Positions 53,179 through 61,979 of a stretch of DNA of 64,000 nucleotides are shown here, piece after piece. The notes beneath the pieces are model-generated. The model had not been told where the DNA came from and searched no databases. It was given only the letters and a program-made list of their open reading frames with translations. Source of the stretch: Pseudarthrobacter sp. IC2-21 (GTDB lineage: Bacteria; Actinomycetota; Actinomycetes; Actinomycetales; Micrococcaceae); NCBI RefSeq assembly GCF_034048115.1, contig NZ_CP139145.1, forward strand, positions 3,472,001 to 3,536,000, read 5' to 3'. Position 1 is the first letter of the stretch. Each line of letters starts with the position of its first letter. The translations under genes were made by a program, and so were the position numbers.

Positions 53179-54042
53179 ATGGCTACCTGGCTCATCACAG
53201 GCTGCTCAACCGGCCTCGGCCGCGCCCTCGCCCAGGCCGTCCTCGCGCACGGGCACAACGCCGTCGTCACGGCCCGCAACGTCACCACCGTGGAGGACAT
53301 CGCGGCGGCCCATCCGGACAGGGCGTTGGCCCTGCCCCTCGACGTCACCGATCGGGCCCGGATCACATCGGCCGTGGAGCAGGCCAAAGCCCGCTTCGGA
53401 GGGATCGACGTGCTGGTTAACAACGCCGGATACGGCTACCGCGCCGCGGTTGAAGAAGCGGACGACGCCGACATCCGGCAACTGTTCGATACAAACGTTT
53501 TTGGCACCGTGGACATGATCAAGGCCGTCCTTCCGGACATGCGGGCCAGGAGGTCCGGCGCCATCATCAACATTTCGTCCATCGGAGCCCGAATCAAGCC
53601 CGCAGGTTCCGGCTACTACTCCGCCACCAAGGCGGCTGTGGAGGGCCTGTCCGGTTCCCTGCACAAGGAGCTTCAGCCGCTCGGGATCAGCGTCACGGCC
53701 GTGGAGCCCGGCGCCTTCCGAACGGACTTCGCCGGCCGGTCACTCACCCAGTCGGCGAAGCCAATCGACGATTACGCCGAGACGGCGGGTAAACGCCGCA
53801 AGGAGAACGACACCGTTGACGGTACCCAGCCGGGAGACCCGGCCAGGGCCGCCGAAGCCATCATTGCCATTGTCGAAAGCGCCGAGCCGCCGGCTTTGCT
53901 GGTGCTGGGCACGGACGCCGTCGGCGCCTTTGCCGCCGTGGCAGAGGCAGAACGCGCCGACCTGGACCGGTGGCGCGAGCTCAGCCTCAGCACGGACATC
54001 CAGGCCAATCCGGGTCGCGGCCTCACACCAGGGCAGCGTTAG
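53179..54042 (+). CDS. Short-chain dehydrogenase/reductase (classical SDR)
   Basis: A 287-residue NAD(P)-dependent oxidoreductase. The cofactor motif is WLITGCSTGLGRALAQAVLA (TGxxxGxG), then VLVNNAGYGY (NNAG), catalytic Ser in INISSIGARI and Tyr-Lys in YYSATKAAVEG. The Arg in the first loop (TARN) fits NADP(H). The C-terminal extension varies, as in KR-like substrate domains. SD AAAGGA lies ten bases ahead of ATG 53179. The substrate is unknown. Confidence 0.92.
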   Translation: MATWLITGCSTGLGRALAQAVLAHGHNAVVTARNVTTVEDIAAAHPDRALALPLDVTDRARITSAVEQAKARFGGIDVLVNNAGYGYRAAVEEADDADIRQLFDTNVFGTVDMIKAVLPDMRARRSGAIINISSIGARIKPAGSGYYSATKAAVEGLSGSLHKELQPLGISVTAVEPGAFRTDFAGRSLTQSAKPIDDYAETAGKRRKENDTVDGTQPGDPARAAEAIIAIVESAEPPALLVLGTDAVGAFAAVAEAERADLDRWRELSLSTDIQANPGRGLTPGQR

Positions 54043-54057
54043 CGGATCCCTCTGCTC

Positions 54058-55047
54058 TCAGCGGACGGTGGCGCCGCTCTGGGTGGCGGCAAGCAAGTCC
54101 AGCTCATCCCGGCCGGGCAGCCCTTCCCAGTCCCCGGCGGTGCTGACGGCGAAAGCCCCCATCACCGCGCCGCGTTCGAGCCTCGCCGGCACGTCGCCGC
54201 CGTCAAGCACGGCGGAGAGGTAGCCGGCGGTGAATGCATCCCCGGCGCCAACAGTGTCGATGCTGGTTACGGCCACGGCGGCCGTCTCGAACCGCCCGGT
54301 GGCCGTGTGGACGCCCGCTCCGTGGGCACCCCGCTTGACTACCACTTCGCTGACCCCGCGGTCCAGGAGCTCGAGGGCAACGGTTGCCTCGGCGTCGTCG
54401 GACGTGGCGCCACCAAAGGGATGGGCACCCCGGCCAGCGGCTGCCACGAGGTCCAGTTCGTCGTCGGACGCGACCAGGATGTCCGCATGCCGGGCGAGCG
54501 GGGCCAGGACGGCACGCGCCTCGTCCCGGGTCCAGAGCCTGCTGCGGTAGTTCACGTCGAGGGAAACCAGCACGCCCTCCGCCGCGGCGCGCTCGGCCGC
54601 ATACCCGAACGCTGCCCGCGCCGCGGCGCTGAGGGCGGCGGTGATGCCGGTCAGGTGCAGGATACGCGGGCCGGCGTTCAAAGCGAGATCGACGTCGTCC
54701 CGGCTGAGCGTGGAACCGGCGGAACCGGTGCGGTAGTAGAACGCCCGGGTGAGGTCGGCCGTCCGCTGCTCCAGGAACATCACCCCGGTGCTTCGGACCG
54801 CGTCCACCCGGTGCCGGACGTGGATCCCCTCCGAGCGCAACTGCCGGAGGATGTACTCGCCATGCGGGTCCGCCCCGATGACCCCGGCCCAGCTGACGCT
54901 GTGGCCCAGGCGGGCAACCCCAACGGCCACATTCGATTCCGCACCGGCCACGTGCATGGCCAGGCTCCCGCCGGCGGACAGCGGCCCGGCGGAGCGCAGC
55001 GAGACCATGGACTCGCCGAAGGTCAGAAGGTCGACGCCGGAACTCAC
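54058..55047 (-). CDS. PfkB-family sugar kinase, 2-keto-3-deoxy-sugar-acid type
   Basis: A 329-residue ribokinase-like kinase. N-terminus VDLLTFGESMVSLRS, the GG-type site AGAESNVAVGVARLGHSVSW, and the PfkB signature 2 DTVGAGDAFTAGYLSAVLDG with the catalytic Asp. Lying after the KDPG-type aldolase and galactonate dehydratase genes, it most likely phosphorylates 2-keto-3-deoxygalactonate or -gluconate. The GTG start (55045-55047) overlaps the aldolase stop as GTGA; the upstream open frame is antisense noise from the aldolase region. Confidence 0.88.
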   Translation of the reverse strand: MSSGVDLLTFGESMVSLRSAGPLSAGGSLAMHVAGAESNVAVGVARLGHSVSWAGVIGADPHGEYILRQLRSEGIHVRHRVDAVRSTGVMFLEQRTADLTRAFYYRTGSAGSTLSRDDVDLALNAGPRILHLTGITAALSAAARAAFGYAAERAAAEGVLVSLDVNYRSRLWTRDEARAVLAPLARHADILVASDDELDLVAAAGRGAHPFGGATSDDAEATVALELLDRGVSEVVVKRGAHGAGVHTATGRFETAAVAVTSIDTVGAGDAFTAGYLSAVLDGGDVPARLERGAVMGAFAVSTAGDWEGLPGRDELDLLAATQSGATVR

Positions 55048-55739
55048 CGTGTGCCTGCTCCCGCCGCGCCTGCGGCGGCCCGGCGGTTGAAAGCGGCTGC
55101 GAGATCCACAAACGCCCGGGCACGCTCCCGCATGGGCGCGAGGTCGCCGCCGGAGCCGGCGGTACCAAACAGCGGCCCGCCGAGCCCGACGGCGACCGCT
55201 CCCGTTTCCCAATATCCTGCAGCTTCATCGAGGCCCACCCCGCCCACCGGGATAAAGGGGATTCCGGGGAACGGGTCGCGCAGGGCCTTCAGGTAACCGG
55301 GGCCGCCGATGGACGCGGGAAACATTTTGACCGCCGTGGCGCCGCGGTTCATCGCCTCGTACGCCTCACTCGGGGTGAGGGCGCCGGCCAGGACGGGAAT
55401 CCCCTGCCGGGCGGACTCGGCGATAGATGCGGCCAGCGCCGGCGTCACCATGAACTGGCCGCCCGCCTCTGCCACGTTGTCCACGTCCCGCGCCGTCAGC
55501 ACCGTTCCCCCGCCGACGTAGCAGCCGGCGGGCGCCGCGGCCCGTACCTCACGGATCGCGTCAAGGGCACCGGGCGTGGTCAGGGCGATTTCGACGAACC
55601 GGAAGCCTTCCTCCATCGCGGCGAGGGCCGCCTTCGCGGCGGCCGCACCGGCCGTGCCCCGGACGATGGCCACGAGCCTGGCCTCCTTGATTCCGGCGAG
55701 CAGGGTTTCGGGGCTGACAGCATTCATGTGGTTCACCAT
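55044..55739 (-). CDS. 2-dehydro-3-deoxy-phosphosugar aldolase (KDPG/KDPGal type)
   Basis: A 231-residue class I aldolase. Schiff-base Lys in GATAVKMFPASIGGPGYL (about residue 138), catalytic Glu in EEGFRFVEIALTTPG, and the phosphate-binding GGVGLDEAAGYWETGA. It cleaves KDPG or KDPGal to pyruvate and glyceraldehyde 3-phosphate. The start overlaps the dehydratase stop by seven bases. The pairing with a DgoD-like dehydratase favours KDPGal. Confidence 0.9.
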   Translation of the reverse strand: MVNHMNAVSPETLLAGIKEARLVAIVRGTAGAAAAKAALAAMEEGFRFVEIALTTPGALDAIREVRAAAPAGCYVGGGTVLTARDVDNVAEAGGQFMVTPALAASIAESARQGIPVLAGALTPSEAYEAMNRGATAVKMFPASIGGPGYLKALRDPFPGIPFIPVGGVGLDEAAGYWETGAVAVGLGGPLFGTAGSGGDLAPMRERARAFVDLAAAFNRRAAAGAAGAGTR

Positions 55740-56881
55740 TCTGCAAAGGCTCCGTCCGCGTGGCGCCAGACCGGCCCGCGCCAGGCGTGGCCGCGCTTGT
55801 CCGCGGCGCGGACCACCGCTTCGTCGATTTCGATGCCGAGGCCCGGTCCGGTCAGCCGTTCAATGTGGCCATCCACGAACTTCAGCGGGGTCTTGTCCAC
55901 CACGTAGTCCAGCACTTCGGCGCCCTTGTTGTAGTGGATGCCGATGCTTTGTTCCTGGATCAGAAAGTTGGGCGTGGCGAAGCCAACCTGCAGGCAGGCC
56001 GCCAGGGCCAGGGGGCCGAGCGGGCAGTGCGGGGCGAGCTGGACGTCGTAGATTTCCGCGAGCGAGGCGATCTTGCGCACCTCCGTGATGCCGCCGGCGT
56101 GGGAGAGATCCGGCTGTGCCACGGCGATGCCGGCCTGCAGCGCCGGCAGGAATTCCTGCCGGTTGTATAGCCGCTCACCGGTGGAAACCGGTGTGGTGGT
56201 GGAGGAGGTGAATTCGCGCAGCAGGTGCGTGTTCTCCGGCACCACCGGCTCCTCAAGGAAGAACGGCCGGTACGGCTCCAGCAGCGGCGCCACCCGCCGG
56301 GCGTTGGCCAGGCTGAAGCGGCCGTGGAAATCCACTGCCACGTCGCGGTGCTCCCCCAGCACTTCGCGGGCCGCGGCAACACGGCGGATGACGCCGTCGA
56401 TCTCTGCCACCGAGGCGACCGGACTCATCCGGCCGCTGGCGTTCATCTTGACGGCGGTGAGGCCCACTTCCAGCTGGGCGCTGATCTGGTCCGCCACCTC
56501 GTTGGGCTCATCCCCGCCCACCCAGCCGTACATCCGGATCCGGTCGCGGACATGGCCGCCCAGGAGCTGATGCACCGGGGTGTTGAAGTGCTTGCCGGCG
56601 ATGTCCCATAGTGCCTGGTCCAGCCCGGAAACCGCGCTGGCCAGGATGGGCCCGCCCCGGTAGAAGGAGCCCTTGGTCATGACCTGCCAGTGGTCCTCGA
56701 TCCGGAGGGCATCGTTGCCGATCAGCAGCTCCGAGAGCTGTTCGACGGCGGTGCGCACCGTTTCGCTGCGCCCCTCGCAGGTTGCCTCGCCCCAGCCGAC
56801 GATTCCGCTGTCCGTCTCGATCCGCACAAACAGCCACCGGGGTGCGACCAGGAAGGTTTCGATTCTGCTGATGATGGTCAT
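55733..56881 (-). CDS. dgoD: D-galactonate dehydratase (enolase superfamily)
   Basis: A 382-residue Mg2+ enzyme. The N-terminal capping domain is TIISRIETFLVAPRWLFVRI. The barrel shows DVAVDFHGRFSLANARRVAP (Asp, His), PFFLEEPVVPENTHLLREF (metal Glu), STGERLYNRQEFLPALQAG (metal Glu), QPDLSHAGGITEVRKIASLA and LAPHCPLGPLALAACLQVGF (His), the DgoD pattern. It yields 2-keto-3-deoxygalactonate. Six bases separate it from the permease gene upstream. The substrate could be a related aldonate. Confidence 0.9.
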   Translation of the reverse strand: MTIISRIETFLVAPRWLFVRIETDSGIVGWGEATCEGRSETVRTAVEQLSELLIGNDALRIEDHWQVMTKGSFYRGGPILASAVSGLDQALWDIAGKHFNTPVHQLLGGHVRDRIRMYGWVGGDEPNEVADQISAQLEVGLTAVKMNASGRMSPVASVAEIDGVIRRVAAAREVLGEHRDVAVDFHGRFSLANARRVAPLLEPYRPFFLEEPVVPENTHLLREFTSSTTTPVSTGERLYNRQEFLPALQAGIAVAQPDLSHAGGITEVRKIASLAEIYDVQLAPHCPLGPLALAACLQVGFATPNFLIQEQSIGIHYNKGAEVLDYVVDKTPLKFVDGHIERLTGPGLGIEIDEAVVRAADKRGHAWRGPVWRHADGAFAEW

Positions 56882-56887
56882 CTTGGC

Positions 56888-57763
56888 CTAGCCCTTGGTG
56901 GCGCCGGCGGTCATGCCGGACACGATGTATTTCTGCGTGAAGAGCGCAATGATCATGATGGGGATGGTCACCACGGTGGCCGCCGCCATGAGTCCACCCC
57001 AGTCGATGCTGGCGTAGGAGACGAAGTCGAAGATGGCCACGGGCAGCGTCTTGGTCTTGGACCCGGACAACACCAGGGCGAACATGAAGTTGTTCCACGA
57101 GAATATGAAGCTCAGGATGCCCGCGGTGGCCATACCCGCGACCGAGAGCGGCAGCGTGATGCGCTGGAACGCGCCGATGGGGGTGAGACCGTCCACCTGG
57201 GCCGATTCCTCCAGTTCCAGCGGGAGGGAATCGAAGTAGCTCATCATGATGTACACGATCAGAGGCAGCGCCACGAACATGTGGCTGAGGATCAGCACCT
57301 CGAAGCCGCCCACCATTTTCAGGTTGGAGAACACGTAGTACCAGGGCACCAACAGCGAAACGCCGGGAATGACGCGGGCCATCAGGACCACCAGGGCGGA
57401 ACGGTGCATGGTGAACCGGCTCATGGCGTACGCGGCCGGGACGCCCAGCACCAGCGAGAGGGCCGTGGAAACGAACGCCACCCAGAAACTGTTGAAGATG
57501 AAGACGAAGTAGTTGTTGCGCTGGAGGACGTTCGCGTAATTCTCGAACGTGGGGCTGAAGATGAACGATTTGGCGGTGTCGTAAATGTCCACATTGGTCT
57601 TCAGCGAGGCGAGCAGCATCCAGATCAGGGGTGCGATCAGGAACAGGACCACAGCGATCAGCGCCACCACGCGGAACACCTTGTAGGCACGGGTCCCGAG
57701 GGGTTTCCTGGGGCGGCGGAGCGGCTGCCCCGCGGACGTCTGGTTTTGGGTCAGGACGCTCAT
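56888..57763 (-). CDS. Carbohydrate ABC transporter permease (MalG/CUT1 type)
   Basis: A 291-residue permease with six membrane helices (first: VFRVVALIAVVLFLIAPLIW). The cytoplasmic coupling helix EAA loop is EESAQVDGLTPIGAFQRITLP. The start ATG 57763 overlaps the stop of the partner permease gene (ATGA). It forms the sugar-acid importer with the partner and the binding protein; no ATPase gene is in this operon, so a shared MsiK-type ATPase elsewhere is likely. Confidence 0.92.
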   Translation of the reverse strand: MSVLTQNQTSAGQPLRRPRKPLGTRAYKVFRVVALIAVVLFLIAPLIWMLLASLKTNVDIYDTAKSFIFSPTFENYANVLQRNNYFVFIFNSFWVAFVSTALSLVLGVPAAYAMSRFTMHRSALVVLMARVIPGVSLLVPWYYVFSNLKMVGGFEVLILSHMFVALPLIVYIMMSYFDSLPLELEESAQVDGLTPIGAFQRITLPLSVAGMATAGILSFIFSWNNFMFALVLSGSKTKTLPVAIFDFVSYASIDWGGLMAAATVVTIPIMIIALFTQKYIVSGMTAGATKG

Positions 57764-58710
57764 TTGCTTACCGCTTTCTTGCGCATGGTCAGCAGCCACA
57801 TGGAGCCGATGATGATCATGAAGAACAGGATCAGCACCGCGGAGGACAGCCCGTACTGGTTGTAGTCGAAGCTCAGGCCATAGGCGTAGACGTTCAGGGT
57901 CTCCACCTCGTGGAAGGAGCCGCCGCCCTTGCCCTTGGTGGCGTACAGGATGTCAAAGGTCTTCAGGGCGTCGATGCCCCGGAGCAGGATGGCCACGATC
58001 ACCGTGGGCATCATGAGGGGAAGGGTGATGAAGAAGAAGCGCTGGAACGCGTTGGCGCCGTCCATCCGGGCCGCCTCATCGGGCTCCTCGGAGAGCGACG
58101 TCAGGCCGGCCAGCAGGATGAGGACCACCATGGGGGTCCATTGCCACACGTCCATGAAGATGGTGGTGCCCAGCGCGGTGTCCTGGCCTGAGAGCCAGGG
58201 CTGCGCCGGAATTCCCACGGCGGCGAGCAGCTGGTTCGCGAAGCCGATGTTGGGATCGAAGATCAGCCGCCACATCATGCCCACGGCCACCGGCGTTGCC
58301 ACGAGCGGCAGCAGGATGGCCACGCGCACCCACTTCTCGCCGCGGAACGGCCGCCAGAGCAGCAGCGCGATGCCCATGCCCAGAACCACTTCGCAGACCA
58401 GGGCAATGCCGGTGAAGGTCAGGGTGCGGCCCACCGCGGGCCAGAAGCGTTCGACGTCGGACAGGACGGTCAGGTAGTTTTCCAGGCCGATGAACTCGGT
58501 GGCCGCCCGGACGGATCCCTGCGAGTCGGTGAGGCTCAGGTACAGGGTCCAGGCCAGCGGGAACACGATCAGGACGCCCACGAAGGCCATGGCCGGGGCG
58601 GCGAATAGCCATTTCCGGTGTGCGTTGGCCCAGTCGGAGAATTTTTCGCGGCCGTTGGGGGCACGGCCTGAATTCCGGGCTGCGCTGCGGGGAGAAGTCA
58701 TTACAGACAT
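57760..58710 (-). CDS. Carbohydrate ABC transporter permease (MalF/CUT1 type)
   Basis: A 316-residue permease. Cytoplasmic N-terminus, then helices from WLFAAPAMAFVGVLIVFPLA onward; the EAA loop is EEPDEAARMDGANAFQRFFF then ITLPLMMP. ATG 58710 has GAGG six bases upstream; an upstream extension of the frame runs through the intergenic hairpin and is rejected. It pairs with the MalG-type permease downstream. Confidence 0.92.
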   Translation of the reverse strand: MSVMTSPRSAARNSGRAPNGREKFSDWANAHRKWLFAAPAMAFVGVLIVFPLAWTLYLSLTDSQGSVRAATEFIGLENYLTVLSDVERFWPAVGRTLTFTGIALVCEVVLGMGIALLLWRPFRGEKWVRVAILLPLVATPVAVGMMWRLIFDPNIGFANQLLAAVGIPAQPWLSGQDTALGTTIFMDVWQWTPMVVLILLAGLTSLSEEPDEAARMDGANAFQRFFFITLPLMMPTVIVAILLRGIDALKTFDILYATKGKGGGSFHEVETLNVYAYGLSFDYNQYGLSSAVLILFFMIIIGSMWLLTMRKKAVSK

Positions 58711-58743
58711 GGTTCGCCTCAAGAGTTGGGGTGGTGAAGTGCG

Positions 58744-58784
58744 GCCGGGGCGGGAGGGCAGCGTCGCTGCCGTCCCGCCCCGGC
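58744..58784 (-). terminator. Strong hairpin between binding-protein and permease genes
   Basis: Arms GCCGGGGCGGGA... (58744-58763) and ...TCCCGCCCCGGC (58764-58784) form an almost perfect ~19-bp GC-rich stem with a tiny loop and no U-run. It is typical of the partial terminator or RNA-stabilising hairpin that raises the yield of the binding protein over the permeases. Confidence 0.75.
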
Positions 58785-58831
58785 TGGGTGGTGCACCGGG
58801 GTGGGGTGCCCGCGTTGGTGCACCGGGTGCG

Positions 58832-60124
58832 TTACTTCTTTTCGCTGTCCAGGAACTTCTGGAAGGCCTCGTGGGCCGAGTCAGCGGCAGCGGAAGCGTC
58901 CGCGCCGGTGATGCTGGCAACGATCGGCTCGCCAACGATTTCACGTGCCTTGCCCACCGTGACTACCTGGGGACGGTCGTGGCCGACGCCGTTCTTGGCG
59001 CTGACTGCGATGGCCTCGGCAAGGTCCTTCGGGTACGTGGACGTGCCTTCAGAGTTGGCCCAAACAGAGGCGCGGGGTCCGGGGACGCCGGCCTTCTGCG
59101 CCGCGAGGGTGCGTTCCTTGCTGGTGGCCCATTCGATGAACTTCCAGGCGTTGTCCTGGTTGGCCGAAGCCTGGTTGACTGCGAGGCCCCATGACGGGAT
59201 GTTGTACGGCTTGGAACCGGCGGGGCCGGCGGGCAGGGCAGCGAACCCAACCGAATCAGCAACCTTGGACTTGGCCGGGTCGGTGGCGTTCTTGTAGAGC
59301 GAATCAGCCTCGGTGTAGAAGGCCGCCTTGCCCTGGGTGAAGATGGCCATGGCCTCGGGCCAGCTCATGTCGGTGCTGACATTGGCCGGGCCGTAGTTCT
59401 TGATCAGTCCGCCGTAGAAGGCGTAGGCCTTCTTGGCAGCATCCGAATTGACGGTGGATTTGCCGCTGGAATCGGTGAAATCGCCACCGAAGCTGTAGAG
59501 GAAGCTGGAGAACTGGGTGACGGCCGCGGACTTGCCGGTGCGGGCCACGAATCCGGCGGTGTCCGGGTTTGCTGCCTTGATGGCCTTGGCGGCCGCTTCG
59601 AGCTCTTCCATCGTCTTGGGAACTTCAAGGCCGGCGGCCTTCAGCAGGTCCTTGCGGTAGTAAAGGACCTCACGCTCGGTGATGATGGGGACACCCACCA
59701 CCTTGCCGTCAGCAGTGGTGGCCTTGACCGGGCCCTCCTGGTAGTCCTTCCAGTCCCAGTTGGAATCCGAGGACACCTTGCTGGTCAGGTCCGCGAGGTA
59801 GCCGTTCTTAGCGAACGCCTTGCCTTCCTGGAGCGGACGATACATCATCACGTCGATCTCGTCGCTGCCGGCGTTGAGCTTGACGTTGTACTGGTCCGAG
59901 AGCTGGTCTTCACCGAGCTGGGTCAGCTCGACCTTGAGGCCGCTGGACTTCTCAAATTCGGGGATGGCTGCCTTGATGCCTTCGGTCCAGACGTGGTTGG
60001 CCAGCGTCACGCGGACTGTTCCCGATCCCTTTGCGTCGCTGCTGCCGCTGCCGCCGCAGGCTGTCAGCCCCAGCGAGAGCGCGGCGGCCACTGCCGCATA
60101 CTTCACTACTGAACGTCGCTTCAT
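58832..60124 (-). CDS. Extracellular sugar-binding lipoprotein (ABC importer)
   Basis: A 430-residue solute-binding protein (family 1). Signal peptide VVKYAAVAAALSLGLTACGG with lipobox LTAC (Cys ~22). The mature fold has SSGLKVELTQLGEDQLSDQY, IDVMMYRPLQEGKAFAKNGY and ITEREVLYYRKDLLKAAGLE, the hinge region of CUT1 binding proteins. AAGGAG lies five bases ahead of ATG 60124. First gene of the operon, followed by the permease and catabolic genes. The ligand is inferred to be D-galactonate or a related aldonate/oligosaccharide. Confidence 0.92.
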   Translation of the reverse strand: MKRRSVVKYAAVAAALSLGLTACGGSGSSDAKGSGTVRVTLANHVWTEGIKAAIPEFEKSSGLKVELTQLGEDQLSDQYNVKLNAGSDEIDVMMYRPLQEGKAFAKNGYLADLTSKVSSDSNWDWKDYQEGPVKATTADGKVVGVPIITEREVLYYRKDLLKAAGLEVPKTMEELEAAAKAIKAANPDTAGFVARTGKSAAVTQFSSFLYSFGGDFTDSSGKSTVNSDAAKKAYAFYGGLIKNYGPANVSTDMSWPEAMAIFTQGKAAFYTEADSLYKNATDPAKSKVADSVGFAALPAGPAGSKPYNIPSWGLAVNQASANQDNAWKFIEWATSKERTLAAQKAGVPGPRASVWANSEGTSTYPKDLAEAIAVSAKNGVGHDRPQVVTVGKAREIVGEPIVASITGADASAAADSAHEAFQKFLDSEKK

Positions 60125-60201
60125 AACGACTCCTTGCTTTTCCGGGCTGACGTCACTGTCCAGCCACATACAAATGCCTCTTTACATCTGCTCTGGAGAA
60201 G

Positions 60202-60231
60202 AGCATAGGTAAATAAGGCAGACTTAAACAA
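60202..60231 (-). promoter_or_regulatory. Promoter of the galactonate-type operon
   Basis: On the minus strand -35 TTGTTT (60226-60231), 18-bp spacer, -10 TATGCT (60202-60207). The predicted start is about 70 bp upstream of the binding-protein gene. The candidate operator at 60212-60239 overlaps the -35. Confidence 0.6.
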
Positions 60232-60239
60232 CCCTTATT
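60212..60239. promoter_or_regulatory. Candidate operator AATAAGG-N14-CCTTATT
   Basis: Inverted repeat with perfect 7-bp arms (60212-60218 and 60233-60239) spanning the -35 box of the operon promoter and close to the divergent regulator's start. Likely bound by the FadR-family protein; inferred from position and symmetry. Confidence 0.55.
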
Positions 60240-60261
60240 GGGTAACGAGTATGATTTAGCC

Positions 60262-61077
60262 ATGAAAACCCCAAAGGCGGAGTCTCCCATCGACCGGCAT
60301 GCAGCGTTGGTTCAGAGCCTGGGACTCGCCATTGCCGAGGGGTCGCTGGCGCCGCATTCGATCGTCCGGCTGGATGAGCTGGAGGCGCAGCACGGCGTGT
60401 CCCGTTCCGTGGTCCGGGAAGCGGCGAGGGTCCTGTCGTCCAAGGGCATGCTGGCGTCGCGGCGCCGGTTTGGCACCGTGGTGCAGCCGGAAGAGGAATG
60501 GAACCTCTACGACCCCCAGGTGATCCGTTGGCGGCTGGCCTCATCCCGGCGCCTGGAGCAACTCCAGGCGCTGAATGAACTGCGCGGCGCCATCGAGCCG
60601 CAGGCCGCCCGGCTCGCCGCTGAGCGTGCCTCCTGGGACGCCGGCAGCGAGCTGGTTTCGCTGGCAGCGCGCCTATGGTCCGCCGGCCAGCGCGGAGACC
60701 AGGAGGAATTCCTCCGGCTTGATGTTGAATTCCATGCCGCGGTGCTTGGGGCTTCCGGCAACGCCATGTTTTCCCAGCTCCAGAACCTGGTGGCCGAAGT
60801 TCTGACCGGCAGGGCCGAGCACGGCCTCATGCCGCATTTGCCGCACCACGAAGCGTTGCAGCTGCACGTTGATGTGGCCAGTTCCATCCAGCGGGGCGAG
60901 GCCGGCGCCGCCCATGCAGCCATGAGCAGGATCGTGGAACAGTTCGCCGAAGAGGTGGGGCACATCTGGTCCGAGCACCACGCGGGCGCAGACCAGGACC
61001 CGTCCCGGCAGGCGGGAGAGCCCGACGACGCCCCCCAGCGGCCGCCGTCGGACTCCCGTTCCCAACCGCCCGCTTAA
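60262..61077 (+). CDS. FadR/GntR-family regulator of the galactonate-type operon
   Basis: A 271-residue repressor. The N-terminal wHTH is HSIVRLDELEAQHGVSRSVV then REAARVLSSKGMLASRRRFG. The C-terminal FCD domain has LNELRGAIEPQAARLAAERA and metal-site residues in FLRLDVEFHAAVLGASGNAM and LPHHEALQLHVDVASSIQRG. It probably senses an aldonate or keto-deoxy acid, like DgoR. ATG 60262 has no SD, and a TATGAT -10 at 60250-60255 would start transcription at this ATG, so a leaderless message is likely. Confidence 0.9.
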   Translation: MKTPKAESPIDRHAALVQSLGLAIAEGSLAPHSIVRLDELEAQHGVSRSVVREAARVLSSKGMLASRRRFGTVVQPEEEWNLYDPQVIRWRLASSRRLEQLQALNELRGAIEPQAARLAAERASWDAGSELVSLAARLWSAGQRGDQEEFLRLDVEFHAAVLGASGNAMFSQLQNLVAEVLTGRAEHGLMPHLPHHEALQLHVDVASSIQRGEAGAAHAAMSRIVEQFAEEVGHIWSEHHAGADQDPSRQAGEPDDAPQRPPSDSRSQPPA

Positions 61078-61106
61078 GGCGGTCCCATGGCGAACTGCCT
61101 GGTCGC

Positions 61107-61979
61107 TCAGTCCTCGGTCGGCGTGCGGCGGCTCGGGTGGTACGAACGCCATGAATGTTCGGGTTTGAATCCGAGCAGCCGTTTGGCCTTGTCGATGGAG
61201 AGCAAGGTCTCGTGCTCGCCCAGTTCCCTGGTCACCTGCACGTTGGGGAACACCTCCGCCACGAGGCTGGCGCTGGACCGGGACATCACAGTGTCTGCGT
61301 TGGCTACGATGAACGCTTCAAAACCCGGCTTGCCGTGTTCCAGCGCCCTTGCTACCGCCTGGGCCCCGTCGCGTCCGTCAATGTACCCCCAGAGATTCCA
61401 CTTCCGGGAGGCGGCGTCCGCGTCGAACTCCGGGAACCGTTCGTAGTCCTCCGGGTCCATCACGTTGGAAAACCGCAGGCCGGTGATGCTCAGATCGGGA
61501 TCCCACCGGGTCAGCTGGATGGCCATCTGCTCCTCAAGGTGCTTGACCAGGGAGTAGGTGCTTTCGGGCCGGGCAGGGTACTCCTCATCCACCGGGATGT
61601 AGGGCGGGTCAACGTCGAAAGGCAGCCCCAGCACGGTCTCGCTCGAGGCGTAAACCACCTTCTTGATGCCAGCCCGCCGTGCCGCCTGGAAGACGTTATA
61701 GGTGGAGAGCATGTTGTTCTCGAACGTGGCGGCGTCCGGAATGATGCCCGGCGCCGGGATCGCCCCCAGATGGACGACGGCGTCGAACCCGTTGTGCCTG
61801 TCGTCCAGGCCCAGCAGCACATCCAATACCTGGCCGTAGTCTCGCAGGTCCACGATGGCGAGTCCCGGGTTCCTTTCACCTGTCCGGTCCAGGTTGAGGA
61901 CCTGGTGTCCGTCATCATTGAGCCTGCGGACCACATGCCGCCCGAGCTTTCCGCTTCCACCGGTTACTGCAATTCTCAT
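61107..61979 (-). CDS. NAD-dependent epimerase/dehydratase family protein
   Basis: A 290-residue extended SDR. Cofactor motif RIAVTGGSGKLGRHVVRRLN, Asp at the end of beta-2 (NLDRTGERN, NAD-type), VVHLGAIPAPG, and active-site Tyr-Lys in STYSLVKHLEEQMA with Ser in VYASSETVLG. Relatives include uronate dehydrogenases and sugar epimerases. It overlaps the adenylate kinase gene (ATGA) and converges on the FadR gene. The substrate is unknown; a sugar-acid role is suggested by neighbours. Confidence 0.88.
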   Translation of the reverse strand: MRIAVTGGSGKLGRHVVRRLNDDGHQVLNLDRTGERNPGLAIVDLRDYGQVLDVLLGLDDRHNGFDAVVHLGAIPAPGIIPDAATFENNMLSTYNVFQAARRAGIKKVVYASSETVLGLPFDVDPPYIPVDEEYPARPESTYSLVKHLEEQMAIQLTRWDPDLSITGLRFSNVMDPEDYERFPEFDADAASRKWNLWGYIDGRDGAQAVARALEHGKPGFEAFIVANADTVMSRSSASLVAEVFPNVQVTRELGEHETLLSIDKAKRLLGFKPEHSWRSYHPSRRTPTED

